Source: Candidatus Scybalocola faecigallinarum
GTDB taxonomy: Bacteria; Bacillota; Clostridia; Lachnospirales; Lachnospiraceae
Length of the DNA stretch: 43,066 nt
NCBI GenBank assembly: GCA_018711005.1
Contig: DVIT01000064.1
Coordinates: 1 to 43,066, forward strand
Direction of reading: 5' to 3'
Positions 33,730 through 41,867 of this stretch are shown here, one piece after another. The notes below the pieces were generated by a model. The model worked only from the letters and a program-made list of their open reading frames with translations. It was not told the origin of the DNA and did no database searches. Position 1 is the stretch's first letter. Each line of letters begins with the position of its first letter. The translations under genes and the position numbers were made by a program.

Positions 33730-34875
33730 TTACGGCAGAGTTACCCAAAAGATGACTTCATCATCCTTACTCTGGGCAGAAATGGTTCCCTTGTGGAGGC
33801 TGATAATATCCCGGGCAATGGCCAGGCCAAGGCCTGCGCCGCCGGTGTTTGAGGAGCGGGCCTCGTCCATGCGGAAAAATTTTTCAAAAATAGCCTCCAG
33901 CTTTTGCGGCGGGATCGTCTTGCCCTGATTTTTAAAGCAGATCCGGGTTTCGCCATTTTCCCGGCGGACCCGGATCAGGATGGGGGTATCCGGATAGCTG
34001 TAAGCAATGGCATTTTTCAGGATATTGTTAAATACCCGGGCTAAAAGCGCCGGATCCCCTTCAATGGAAATATCCTCCGGTACGTCCAGGGTGATGGTAT
34101 TTTTATGCTCCTGGAGAAGGGGATAAAACTCATCGCTCATTTGGATGAGCATGTAGGACAGGTCGATGGGCTCCTTGTGAATGGTGATCTGCTGCAGGTT
34201 GTACCGGGTAATGTCGAAAAATTCATTGATCAGTGTTTCCAGACGCCGGGCCTTTTCCAGAGTAATATTTACATACTTAATACGCTGGGGCGCAGGCATA
34301 TCCGGCGCTTCACAAAGCAGGCACAGGTATCCGATAACAGATGTCAGAGGGGTTTTCAGGTCATGAGCCAGGTAGGTAATCAGGTCATTTTTTCTGGACG
34401 CTTCTTCTTTCAGGATCTGCTCGTGATGCTCCATCTGGCTGCGGATCTGGGCCAGCTGTGCCGCAATGTCTCCATATCCTTCGGGAAAAGCTACGGGAGC
34501 GCCGTTTTCCCGGGACATATAATCCCGGAGCATATTTGTTGCTGTTTTAATATTGTTCTTTCGGTTCCATCGTCCGTAGAGACTGGTGGCAATAAGCAGG
34601 GACAGAAGCCACAGCAGGATCGCTGCCAAAAGCAGAGGGATCAATGTACGCTTTACCAGATGCCAGTCCGGTGCGTGGACGTATACAAAATCCCCCACAT
34701 CCGGCAGATATTCCTGGTATGTGTACATGAAACGATTTTCAAAATAGTCCACGATCATGCCGTTAAAGCCAAAGTCGATCATGTAATAAATCACAAAGCA
34801 AAAGCCAAGGATCCCGGCGGCAATGGCCAGGTGCAGCAGTATTTTCTTAACAGTCGTTTTCAATTTTATATCCAC
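33730..34875 (-). CDS. VanS-like sensor histidine kinase
   Basis: Membrane sensor kinase of 381 residues. It has membrane helix 1 (about 12-32), a short extracellular loop of about 45 residues, membrane helix 2 (about 80-98), a HisKA domain with YLAHDLKTPLTSVIGYL (His about 171), N box FNNILKNAIAYSYP and G boxes GGAGLGLAIARDI. It is typical of the VanS group that pairs with VanR-type regulators. The start is a GTG at 34875, which overlaps the end of the regulator gene by 29 bp. No vanH/A/X-type ligase genes are near, so this is not evidence of glycopeptide resistance. The cognate regulator looks damaged. Confidence 0.9.
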   Translation of the reverse strand: MDIKLKTTVKKILLHLAIAAGILGFCFVIYYMIDFGFNGMIVDYFENRFMYTYQEYLPDVGDFVYVHAPDWHLVKRTLIPLLLAAILLWLLSLLIATSLYGRWNRKNNIKTATNMLRDYMSRENGAPVAFPEGYGDIAAQLAQIRSQMEHHEQILKEEASRKNDLITYLAHDLKTPLTSVIGYLCLLCEAPDMPAPQRIKYVNITLEKARRLETLINEFFDITRYNLQQITIHKEPIDLSYMLIQMSDEFYPLLQEHKNTITLDVPEDISIEGDPALLARVFNNILKNAIAYSYPDTPILIRVRRENGETRICFKNQGKTIPPQKLEAIFEKFFRMDEARSSNTGGAGLGLAIARDIISLHKGTISAQSKDDEVIFWVTLP

Positions 34876-35398
34876 ACCCCCATACTGTTTTTATATATTT
34901 TGGATGTTCAAAAGAATCCCCCATTTTGGCCCGCAGATGCCGGATATGGACGGTGATGGTATTGTTGTTTTTGCTGTAATACTCATCCTTCCATATTTGA
35001 TGAAACAGTTCTTCAGAGCTGACAACCTCTCCTTTGCTGCGGCACAAGATCAGCAGGATAGAAAACTCCGTAGGCGTCAGCGACAGGGGCTTTTCATTTA
35101 AAAAGCATTCATGGGTACGGGCATTTAAGACCAGGCCTGAATGGACGATCACATCCTCGTCGGCTGCGGCATGTTCCTGGGTATATTTTTCACGGATCTT
35201 GCGGCATAAAGTCAGGCCGCTGATGTCCGGCAGCATAATATCCAGAATGGCCAGATCCAAATCTTCCTGCTCAATACACCGAAGGGCATCCATTCCGTTA
35301 TAATACTTAAAGACCTGATAATTTTCATTTTCCAGATAAAGGGCTACAAGATCGGCAATTTCTTTTTCGTCGTCAACCACTAAAATTTTATCGGCCAT
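34847..35398 (-). CDS. VanR-like response regulator with a truncated receiver domain
   Basis: OmpR/VanR-type regulator of 183 residues, where the family has about 230. The N-terminal receiver part is normal to LCRKIREKYT (about residue 73), with acidic pair Asp9-Asp10 and acceptor Asp53 in LAILDIMLPD. It then jumps to a linker (QEHAAADEDVIVHSG) and an intact winged-helix domain (about 90-182; LTPTEFSILLILCRSKGEVVSSEELF and TVHIRHLRAKMGD). The stretch carrying the conserved Thr/Ser, the GADDY motif and the Lys of KPF, about 45-50 residues, is missing in frame. The protein probably cannot undergo normal phosphorylation-driven activation but may still bind DNA. GGAGG precedes the ATG. Confidence 0.85.
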   Translation of the reverse strand: MADKILVVDDEKEIADLVALYLENENYQVFKYYNGMDALRCIEQEDLDLAILDIMLPDISGLTLCRKIREKYTQEHAAADEDVIVHSGLVLNARTHECFLNEKPLSLTPTEFSILLILCRSKGEVVSSEELFHQIWKDEYYSKNNNTITVHIRHLRAKMGDSFEHPKYIKTVWGCGYKIENDC

Positions 35399-35745
35399 GA
35401 ATTTTCCTCCTTTAACATACGGGACACTTTAATTTTCCGGGGCAGTCCCGGAAATACCGGGCGAAATATGCTTCATCCCTGGCATCCCTGTATAAGTGTA
35501 GCATATGCAAAAGGCGAGATTATTAAGATTTACTTAAATATCCTGCGGATTTAAAATGCCGCGGCCGGACAGGAACGGTGGGGTTTTTACAGGCAGAATA
35601 TATTTTAATGGATTTATTTTGCAGAATGTCGTATACTGATACTGTACATGGCCGTAAGATGTACGGCATGAAAAAAGAAATCCCGCAAGAGGATACCTGC
35701 ATGGCGTGAGAAACACGGCATGCACACAGGAAGGAGAGGTTTTTT
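35399..35745. other. Divergent gene-free region between VanR-like and desulfoferrodoxin genes
   Basis: No gene seen. It contains a TATACT at 35632-35637 (possible -10 for the plus gene), the inverted repeat GTACAT/ATGTAC at 35644-35649 and 35659-35664, and a repeated ACGGCATG (about 35663-35670 and 35714-35721) in the leader of the desulfoferrodoxin gene. Confidence 0.4.
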
Positions 35746-36120
35746 ATGGAATTTTATGTATGTGAACATTGCGGAAACATTATTGTAAAGCTGACAGACA
35801 AGAAAGTGCCTGTAATGTGCTGCGGCGAGAAGATGAAGCTGCTTGAGGCAGGAACTACAGATGCAGCTGTTGAAAAGCATGTGCCCGCGTTCACTGTTCA
35901 GGATAATAAAGTCAGCGTGCAGGTGGGCTCTGTTGAGCATCCCATGATCCCGGAACATTATATTGAGTGGATCGTTGCTGTAACAAACCAGGGCTATACA
36001 GTGAAGCACCTGAATCCTTCAGACGCACCAAAAGCAGAGTTTGCTCTGGCTGAAGGTGAAACACTTCAGGAAGTTTACGCTTACTGCAATATCCACGGAC
36101 TTTGGAAAGCCGAGGCATAA
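35746..36120 (+). CDS. dfx: Desulfoferrodoxin (superoxide reductase)
   Basis: Iron protein of 124 residues that reduces superoxide to peroxide in anaerobes, using rubredoxin-type electron donors. Centre I ligands are visible as VCEHCG and MCCGEK (four Cys, rubredoxin-like site). Centre II ligands are His in EKHVPAF, VEHPM and PEHYIEW plus Cys and His in AYCNIHGLWKA. Length is standard for two-iron desulfoferrodoxin. GGAGAGG precedes the ATG. It is monocistronic, with a stem-loop after it. An inverted repeat in its leader may serve oxidative-stress control. Confidence 0.95.
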   Translation: MEFYVCEHCGNIIVKLTDKKVPVMCCGEKMKLLEAGTTDAAVEKHVPAFTVQDNKVSVQVGSVEHPMIPEHYIEWIVAVTNQGYTVKHLNPSDAPKAEFALAEGETLQEVYAYCNIHGLWKAEA

Positions 36121-36153
36121 AGGAAAAGTATACAAAACAAAAGCGTACAAACT

Positions 36154-36190
36154 GGGCAGAGTTTCCATTTCGGGGCTCTGCCCTGTTTGC
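36154..36190 (+). terminator. Stem-loop after desulfoferrodoxin
   Basis: GGGCAGAG (36154-36161) pairs with CTCTGCCC (36176-36183). The following run TGTTTGC is only partly T-rich. Confidence 0.55.
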
Positions 36191-36261
36191 TGCTTTGCAG
36201 CTACCTATATTGGATTTAAGCGGAATGTTAATGGGTAGGGCGGAGGAAGAATCGTAATTCC

Positions 36262-37052
36262 TTACATTTGCGGATCATTTCCTGAAGGTTCTTTTAAAAA
36301 TGCGGCGGCTTCATCATTTTTAAGGGCGGTCAGGATATTTTTCTTCAAGGTGTCTCCAAAGCCCGGTTCCACAGTCTTGGTTTTGATGTGTCTGTAGAGC
36401 GGGGAACGGGTCGGGTCCCATGGATGGGTCAGGGATTTGAGCATGGTGCCCAGGGTCTTTAAGCAGCGTAGGCGGTCTTTTTGGGTGATGTAAAGCTGAA
36501 AATGGGCTATATAAGTATTATATTCCCACAGGTTAAACAGTCTGGCGCAGTTTCCTGAAATATCAGCCAGACTTTGGGCATCGTCCAGCTGTCCCCGGGC
36601 AATATAAAGATTAGCCTGCAGCTGTTTTTTATCTACCGCCGTGTCATCCGGCAGGGCGGCGATTAATTCCTGAGCCTGGTCGTATTCCTGACGCTGCATG
36701 AACTTTTGGATGAGCATGGAACGCGCCCGGTTTTGGACCAATGGATCCGTACTTTCCAGCGCGCGGACATACAGGGCTTCAATATCTTTTTCGTAGGGCC
36801 GGCGCGTCTTTGGGCTGTCCGGATCCAGCATGGCGGCCCCGTCCAGCATGGTGGCGGCGGTTAAGATCAGTGCGTGGCAGTCCGGGTATTCTTTGATCTT
36901 TTCCATAGCTGTTTCATAGGCAGCCATAAATCCTTGGGTCTGGATGATCCGGGCCAGAGGCGGAAGCAGGGTAATGTCCGGATAGGAAATCCCTTTTTCC
37001 CATTTATTTACTGCCGGGGCGGTGACACCCGGCGGGCAAATCGGCTTCCTTT
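36262..37052 (-). pseudogene. XRE-TPR regulator with several missing blocks
   Basis: The minus frame encodes GVTAPAVNKWEKGISYPDITLLPPLAR (36965-37029), the second half of an HTH_3 domain, running in the same frame into a TPR-like body (AMEKIKEYPDCHALILTAATMLDGA, then LFNLWEYNTYIAHFQLY and SPLYRHIKTK). Relatives begin with the first HTH helices, which are absent. A ribosome-binding-like AAAGGAAG at 37045-37052 is followed within 15 bp by the mid-HTH codons, with no start codon. Two further gaps seem present: about 35 residues after PPLARI and about 40 residues after YIARGQLDDA. All are in frame with one another. Translation from the internal ATG at 36927 would give a 221-residue TPR fragment. 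Confidence 0.6.
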
Positions 37053-37128
37053 GGTAGTTTAAGTATAGCAGGTGACAGAAGCGCTGCCAACTGAAGGAAG
37101 GTTAAGTTTGGATTAAAAAAATTAACTG

Positions 37129-37731
37129 TCAGGATATTTTGTCCCCGTTGTGGTTTTCAGGAGCAGAGACATTTTTTATGAACTTGGCCGGCACTCCGCC
37201 CACCACCGTCAAAGGGGGCACATCCTTTGTCACAACGGCGCCTGCCGCGACGACTGCCCAATCGCCGATGGTTACACCGGGCAAAATGGCGGCGTTGGAG
37301 CCGATCCATACATGCTTGCCGATGGTGATAGGCGCATAGGAATTTCTCCGGTTTTTCTCCGGTTCCAGGGCATGGTTAATGGTGGCAAGCACAACATTGT
37401 GGCCGATCATAGTTCCGTTGCCAATGGTGATGCCGCCTTGATCCTGAAAATGGCAGGAGGAATTGATAAATACATCTTTGCCGAAGGTCGTGTTTTTGCC
37501 GAAATCTGTGTAGAAGGGCGGAAATAAGCGGAATGTTTCATCTACAGGCTTTCCGATAAGCTGCTCCATGATTTCCCGGATTTCCTCCGGTGTATGGTAT
37601 TTGGTGTTTAATTCCATTCCAAGCCGGATGGCTTCCTGACAGAGGGAGCCAAACAGGGCCTGCCATTGAGGCTCATTGGCGGCGGGGCCTTCTTCCCCGT
37701 GAAATTCTTTTATTATATCGTCTAAAGTCAT
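37129..37731 (-). CDS. Sugar O-acetyltransferase (maltose acetyltransferase/NodL type)
   Basis: Acetyl-CoA-dependent hexapeptide-repeat enzyme of 200 residues that acetylates a sugar hydroxyl. It has the N-terminal helical cap (about 25-60; [21 protein letters not shown]), [26 protein letters not shown], the catalytic His in [12 protein letters not shown] (about 116) and left-handed helix repeats [43 protein letters not shown] precedes the ATG. It is divergent from the LysR gene and has a good promoter at 37772-37800, so the LysR protein likely controls it. Confidence 0.92.
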   Translation of the reverse strand: MTLDDIIKEFHGEEGPAANEPQWQALFGSLCQEAIRLGMELNTKYHTPEEIREIMEQLIGKPVDETFRLFPPFYTDFGKNTTFGKDVFINSSCHFQDQGGITIGNGTMIGHNVVLATINHALEPEKNRRNSYAPITIGKHVWIGSNAAILPGVTIGDWAVVAAGAVVTKDVPPLTVVGGVPAKFIKNVSAPENHNGDKIS

Positions 37732-37771
37732 ATTTCAGATCTCCTTTCTATGGTTGTTTCCATTTGTCCTG

Positions 37772-37800
37772 ATTATATATTCCCGGTGCAGAAATGTAAA
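37772..37800 (-). promoter_or_regulatory. Promoter of the acetyltransferase gene
   Basis: On the minus strand, -35 TTTACA (37795-37800), a 17-bp spacer and -10 TATAAT (37772-37777). The start codon follows about 40 bp downstream. Confidence 0.7.
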
Positions 37801-37827
37801 ATATTTAAAATTGATTTTTAGTTATTC

Positions 37828-37856
37828 TTTACATGAATATCTGACAGGCGTATACT
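37828..37856 (+). promoter_or_regulatory. Promoter of the LysR gene
   Basis: -35 TTTACA (37828-37833), a 17-bp spacer and -10 TATACT (37851-37856), with the ribosome binding site AGGAGG a few bases after the expected start point. Its -35 box and that of the divergent promoter form the inverted repeat ATGTAAA/TTTACAT. Confidence 0.65.
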
Positions 37857-37876
37857 GGCTTTAGGAGGGATTCTTT

Positions 37877-38758
37877 ATGGAATTACGTGTTTTGCGATAT
37901 TTTTTAGAGGTTGCAAGAGAAGGAAATGTGACTCATGCCGCCCGGCGGCTGCATGTATCCCAGCCAACGCTTTCGCGTCAGATCAAAGAACTGGAAGAAG
38001 AACTGGGGAAAAAGCTGTTTACCCGCAGCAATTACAGCGTTAAGCTTACGGAGGAAGGATTGCTCCTGCAAAAGCGGGCTGAGGATATTTTAGAAATGGC
38101 AGATAAAACACTGGAGGAATTTAAGTCCCTGGATGAGATCAAAGGCGGGGATATTCATATAGGCTGTGCAGAGTCCAACGGTATTGCTCATTTTATCCGG
38201 GTGATCAAGGGATTACATGAAAAATATCCCCGTATCCGCTATCATTTTTACAGCGGCAACGCAGACAGCGTAAATGAGCGGCTGGACCGGGGGATGCTGG
38301 ACTTTGCCATTGTTATCCAGGAGGTGGATCTGTCCAGGTATAATTATTTAAAAATACCTTCATTAGACCGATGGGGGCTTATTATGCCAAAGAATGCGCC
38401 GTTGGCCCGGAAGGCCCATGTTTGCCTGAAGGACTTACTGGATATTCCCCTGATCCTTTCACGGCAGGCAATGAGGGAGGAAATGCCCCGGTGGTTTGGA
38501 GAATTTCAGGATAAGCTGAATATTGTGGCAACGTATGATCTGATTTTTAACACATCGGTTATGGTAAGAGAGGGCTTCGGCTATGTCCTGGGCTTTGACG
38601 GCCTTATAAATACAGGTCAGGACAGTGATCTTTGCTTTCGTCCCTTAGAACCGGCCCTGGAATCATCCATGTATATTATCTGGAAAAAGTATCAGGTCTT
38701 TACCCCTGCGGCTTCGCTGCTGCTGGAAGAATTGAAAAAGAATTTTACTGCTTTGTAA
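37877..38758 (+). CDS. LysR-family transcriptional regulator
   Basis: Regulator of 293 residues. The N-terminal winged helix-turn-helix (1-60) reads LRYFLEVAREGNVTHAARRLHVSQPTLSRQIKELEEELGKKLF, followed by the linker helix and a periplasmic-binding-like effector domain (about 90-290) beginning GGDIHIGCAES. GGAGG precedes the ATG. It is divergent from the sugar acetyltransferase gene, the usual arrangement for a LysR regulator and its target. Confidence 0.93.
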   Translation: MELRVLRYFLEVAREGNVTHAARRLHVSQPTLSRQIKELEEELGKKLFTRSNYSVKLTEEGLLLQKRAEDILEMADKTLEEFKSLDEIKGGDIHIGCAESNGIAHFIRVIKGLHEKYPRIRYHFYSGNADSVNERLDRGMLDFAIVIQEVDLSRYNYLKIPSLDRWGLIMPKNAPLARKAHVCLKDLLDIPLILSRQAMREEMPRWFGEFQDKLNIVATYDLIFNTSVMVREGFGYVLGFDGLINTGQDSDLCFRPLEPALESSMYIIWKKYQVFTPAASLLLEELKKNFTAL

Positions 38759-38891
38759 CGTTTTATGCGGATATCTGATGATATGGATCGGTCTGTTAGA
38801 AAATGCAGATCTGTTTTGTGTGGTTTATACGCGGACAGATCCGGGAAATCCAAAGTTTTTCATGTATTTCCCGGATCATAACTGCAAAGGA

Positions 38892-39215
38892 TCAGGATTT
38901 AAGGACTTCTTTAAGCTTCAGCGCCTTTTCAATACTTCCGTCCACCTTTAATTTTCCCAAGGTAAATGCAAGAACAGGATCCTGCTTTCCGTCAGCAATT
39001 TTTTCAAGCGTCTTTGCACTACACGTGAAAGCGACATCTCTGTCATAATATTCATACGGTTCGACGAAAAGCTTTCCATCCTTCACTTCTACATAAAAGC
39101 TTCCTGCACCATCACCGGTAATATTAAACTGATAAGCAAGATGCTCCCGGATATGGCTCACATCTGCCCCGGCTAAACGCTGTTTTACCTCTGCAAACAT
39201 TTCCTCAAAAGTCAT
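38892..39215 (-). CDS. SCP2 sterol-binding-domain protein
   Basis: Small protein of 107 residues with the SCP2 fold, which binds lipids or other hydrophobic ligands; bacterial roles are mostly unknown. Recognisable parts are FNITGDGAGSFYVEVKDGKLFVEPYEYYDRDVAFTCSAKTLEKIADGKQDPVLAFTLGKLKVDGS. The start at 39215 is chosen because GGAGG lies 8 bp upstream; a longer frame to 39311 runs through a duplicated leader. It is divergent from the TetR regulator at 39596, its likely controller. Confidence 0.85.
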   Translation of the reverse strand: MTFEEMFAEVKQRLAGADVSHIREHLAYQFNITGDGAGSFYVEVKDGKLFVEPYEYYDRDVAFTCSAKTLEKIADGKQDPVLAFTLGKLKVDGSIEKALKLKEVLKS

Positions 39216-39220
39216 AAAAT

Positions 39221-39308
39221 TTCCTCCTTTCGGCCAGCTTTTAAAGGCCATGCAGGTATCCCCGAAGGGGACTTCCTCCTTTCGGCCAGCCCTTAAAGGC
39301 CATGCAGG
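39221..39308. repeat. 36-bp direct repeat containing a duplicated ribosome binding site
   Basis: The segment 39221-39256 recurs at 39273-39308 with two mismatches, 52 bp apart. Each copy begins with TTCCTCCTTTCGGCC, so each carries a Shine-Dalgarno sequence on the minus strand. Only the copy next to 39215 precedes a gene start. Confidence 0.8.
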
Positions 39309-39595
39309 CATTTCACCAAATTTCGACCAACGGTCAGTTTCTATAAATGTAAATTACCACATTTTCCATCAGCGGTCAATAGCTATCCGCTGCAGCCAAT
39401 ACTTTTCATTTTCACGTTGTATCAGGCAAAAGAGCTGTGGTATAATGGATATTATATGTGCGTCTTTTGCGCGGCTAACGAAGTGCGCCTGCCTATGAGT
39501 AAAAGTACGCATTCGGGCGGAGCTATATGCGCAAAAAGTACGCAATCTAAGGTTAAAATTGTATTCACAGATGTGTTAGAAAGGCGGCGAAAGAG
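39309..39595. other. Divergent regulatory region of the SCP2 and TetR genes
   Basis: No convincing gene. The motif CA(A/G)CGGTCA occurs at 39328-39336 and 39370-39378, the first as part of GACCAACGGTC (39325-39335), a candidate TetR-type operator. A possible plus-strand promoter is TTGTAT (39417-39422), an 18-bp spacer and TATAAT (39441-39446). Two AAAAGTACGCA copies lie about 35 bp apart within the leader (around 39500-39545). Confidence 0.45.
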
Positions 39596-40207
39596 TTGTC
39601 AAGTTCCACAAAATATGAAAAGATACTGGATGCCCTGCAAACGCTGCTGGAGAGTAAAGACATTAAGGCGATAACGGTCAGTGAGATCGCTCAGATGGCA
39701 GGGATCGGCAAGGGGAGTATTTATTATTATTTTCCATCCAAAGAATCGATTCTTGAGGCGCTGATCGCCCGAACTTATGAGCGGCCGATGGAGATCGCTA
39801 CCACACTGGCGGATCAAAAGGAAATTTCTCCTTTTACCCGTATGGCCATGATCTTTCAGGCGTGCCGAAATGCGTCTTTGGAATTTTCAAAACGCAGGGA
39901 CTCGTCTTCAGCAGGGATTTATGAGGGGGCATATATCCACCAGATGTTTTTAAGCCATCTGATCAGCAGGCTGAAGCCGACCCTGGCCCAGATCATCCGT
40001 CAGGGGATCGAATTGGGGCAGATCACCTTTGACGATCCGACGGCGCTGGCTGAGATCGTGCTTATTGTTCTGACGGTTAAGCTGGATAATACCATTGTAC
40101 CGTCCGGACAGCAGGAGATCGAAGCGGTCATCCGGGCTCTGGTAGCCCTGCTGGAAAAGGGGACAGAGAATCCGGTAGGATCTTTAAATTTTCTGATGGC
40201 GTTTTAA
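39596..40207 (+). CDS. TetR-family transcriptional regulator
   Basis: Regulator of 203 residues. The N-terminal DNA-binding domain (about 5-50) reads ILDALQTLLESKDIKAITVSEIAQMAGIGKGSIYYYFPSKESILEAL; the C-terminal part is helical ligand-binding. The start is a TTG at 39596 behind an AAAGGCGG-type site, and no in-frame ATG lies near the N-terminus. It is divergent from the SCP2 gene and separated by 19 bp from the kinase gene downstream. Confidence 0.9.
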   Translation: MSSSTKYEKILDALQTLLESKDIKAITVSEIAQMAGIGKGSIYYYFPSKESILEALIARTYERPMEIATTLADQKEISPFTRMAMIFQACRNASLEFSKRRDSSSAGIYEGAYIHQMFLSHLISRLKPTLAQIIRQGIELGQITFDDPTALAEIVLIVLTVKLDNTIVPSGQQEIEAVIRALVALLEKGTENPVGSLNFLMAF

Positions 40208-40226
40208 ATGGGGAGGATGAGGTATT

Positions 40227-41621
40227 TTGGAACAAAATAAAAGATACAGTATTTTTCATTCCACTATTTTCAGGATCATTGTTGTGATCATTATCCTTGT
40301 TCTTCCCATTAACATTATGACCATTATTTTCTCTATGATCACCCTGCGGCAAAGTCAGGCAGAGGTTTCCCGGGAAATACAAAATACTTTAAATATGGCC
40401 GGAGATACCCTGGCATCTACATTGGAAACAAGTGTGCGCCAGCTTTCCTATCTCAGTGTATCCAGCACGGATTTTTCTGTTGTCGCCTCAAAATCCCAGA
40501 TGGAGGATAAGCCGGAGCGGTTTTATACCAGCTATGCCAATGTAGGTACTGCGCTGGATAACGTACTCAGCGGGTTCGACCAGCTGGATGTCGTTTATTT
40601 CGTTTTTCCTGAAACCGATTACCTGGTCAGCCGGGGCTATCCCGGACTGGTCTACCGGGAGTACAGAAATGTGCTGGAAAGTATGCCGGATCAGGAGGAT
40701 GAGGAAAATGCATGGCGGTACATGGAGATCGGCGGCTCTGCCGTGCTGGTGAGCCATGATTCCTGGCATGATATGGATTTTGGTGTTGTATTGAATCTGG
40801 AGCGTACTTTAAACAAACTGAATCTTCCGGAACTTGAGGAAGGAAATCTGTTTCTTTTTACAAATCGTGAGGAAACCTTATTTACAGAGGAGGGAGAGTC
40901 ATTTTTCTACCAGGCAGGCATGGATCTGGAGGCTGTGAAAAATTCTTCCAGGTATCATGTTTACCGGTGTCCTCTGGAAAATTTTGATCTTACGCTGATA
41001 CAGATTGTTGATGATCAGTACAGTACATTTACGATCCCCACCATCCTGCGCGTGATGCAGTATCTGTCTATCATCCTTGCTGTGGCAGTGATCCCGCTGC
41101 TTTTATATTATATCAGCCGGATGGTCAACCGTCCTTTGAACCGTCTGATCAAGGCGATTAACCTGATCGAACGGGGGGATCTGGATTACCGTATTCCCGA
41201 GAAAAGCAATGGTACGGAGTTTGAACAGATCAACCGGAGTTTTAACGGGATGATGGAGCAGATTAAAAACTTAAAGATCGATGTGTATGAGCAGGAGCTG
41301 GAAAAGAAGAATATAAAAATGCAGTATTTAAGCCAGCAGATCCAGCCCCATTTTATTTTAAATGCCCTGAATCTCCTTTACAGCTATGAGCCGGAGGAAT
41401 ATCCGCTGATACAGAAAATGATCCTGTGCATCTCCAAGTATTTCCGCTATATTGTTAAAATGAATGAGGAATTTGTAGAATTATCCCAGGAGATGAACCA
41501 TATAAAAAATTATTTTGAAATACAAAGGGCACGTTTTAAGCGCGGTGAGATAAGAAAACAAGCAAAAAGCCTTAAATCATCGCGTTTATGGACGGCGGGC
41601 AAACAGGTTACAACTGAATAA
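40227..41621 (+). pseudogene. YesM-like sensor histidine kinase, truncated by a mobile element
   Basis: Sensor kinase frame of 464 residues. It has a TTG start behind GGGGAGGATGAGG, membrane helix 1 (about 12-38), an extracellular domain, membrane helix 2 (about 270-293), HAMP and the acceptor His in QQIQPHFILNALNLLY (about 375). The kinase sequence is normal to HIKNYFEIQRARFK (about 41535). It then changes to IRKQAKSLKSSRLWTAGKQV and stops. The whole ATPase domain is missing. What follows is Tn1549-like element DNA, so the gene was cut by insertion. Its 3' half and a partner YesN-like regulator should lie beyond the other end of the element. Confidence 0.85.
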
Positions 41622-41867
41622 CCGAGCAAAAGGGGCGTTATCAGACCGATAGCGTCCCTTTCTGCATATTGGCATACCGCAGCTTGAAAAGAGTTGCGGT
41701 TTTTTTATGCCCGAAAACAGGCGGTAACGTGGAACGTTAGGCGCGAAAAAGCCCTTGCAATACAAGGCTTTTCAGACGCGAATACGGTAAAGGCATACTG
41801 CAATACCAAAACCGCCAAAAACGGCTTTCTAATATTCCACGCAAACCGAGAAAGGAAGTGATAAAAA

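Noticed and set aside
33730-35398. Glycopeptide-resistance locus suggested by VanS/VanR-like genes
   Set aside because: No ligase, dehydrogenase or dipeptidase genes are present, and the Tn1549-like element at the right end is a separate insertion whose cargo is not visible.
39417-39674. Small open frame across the TetR leader
   Set aside because: It overlaps the TetR gene in another frame, has no ribosome binding site and resembles no protein I know.
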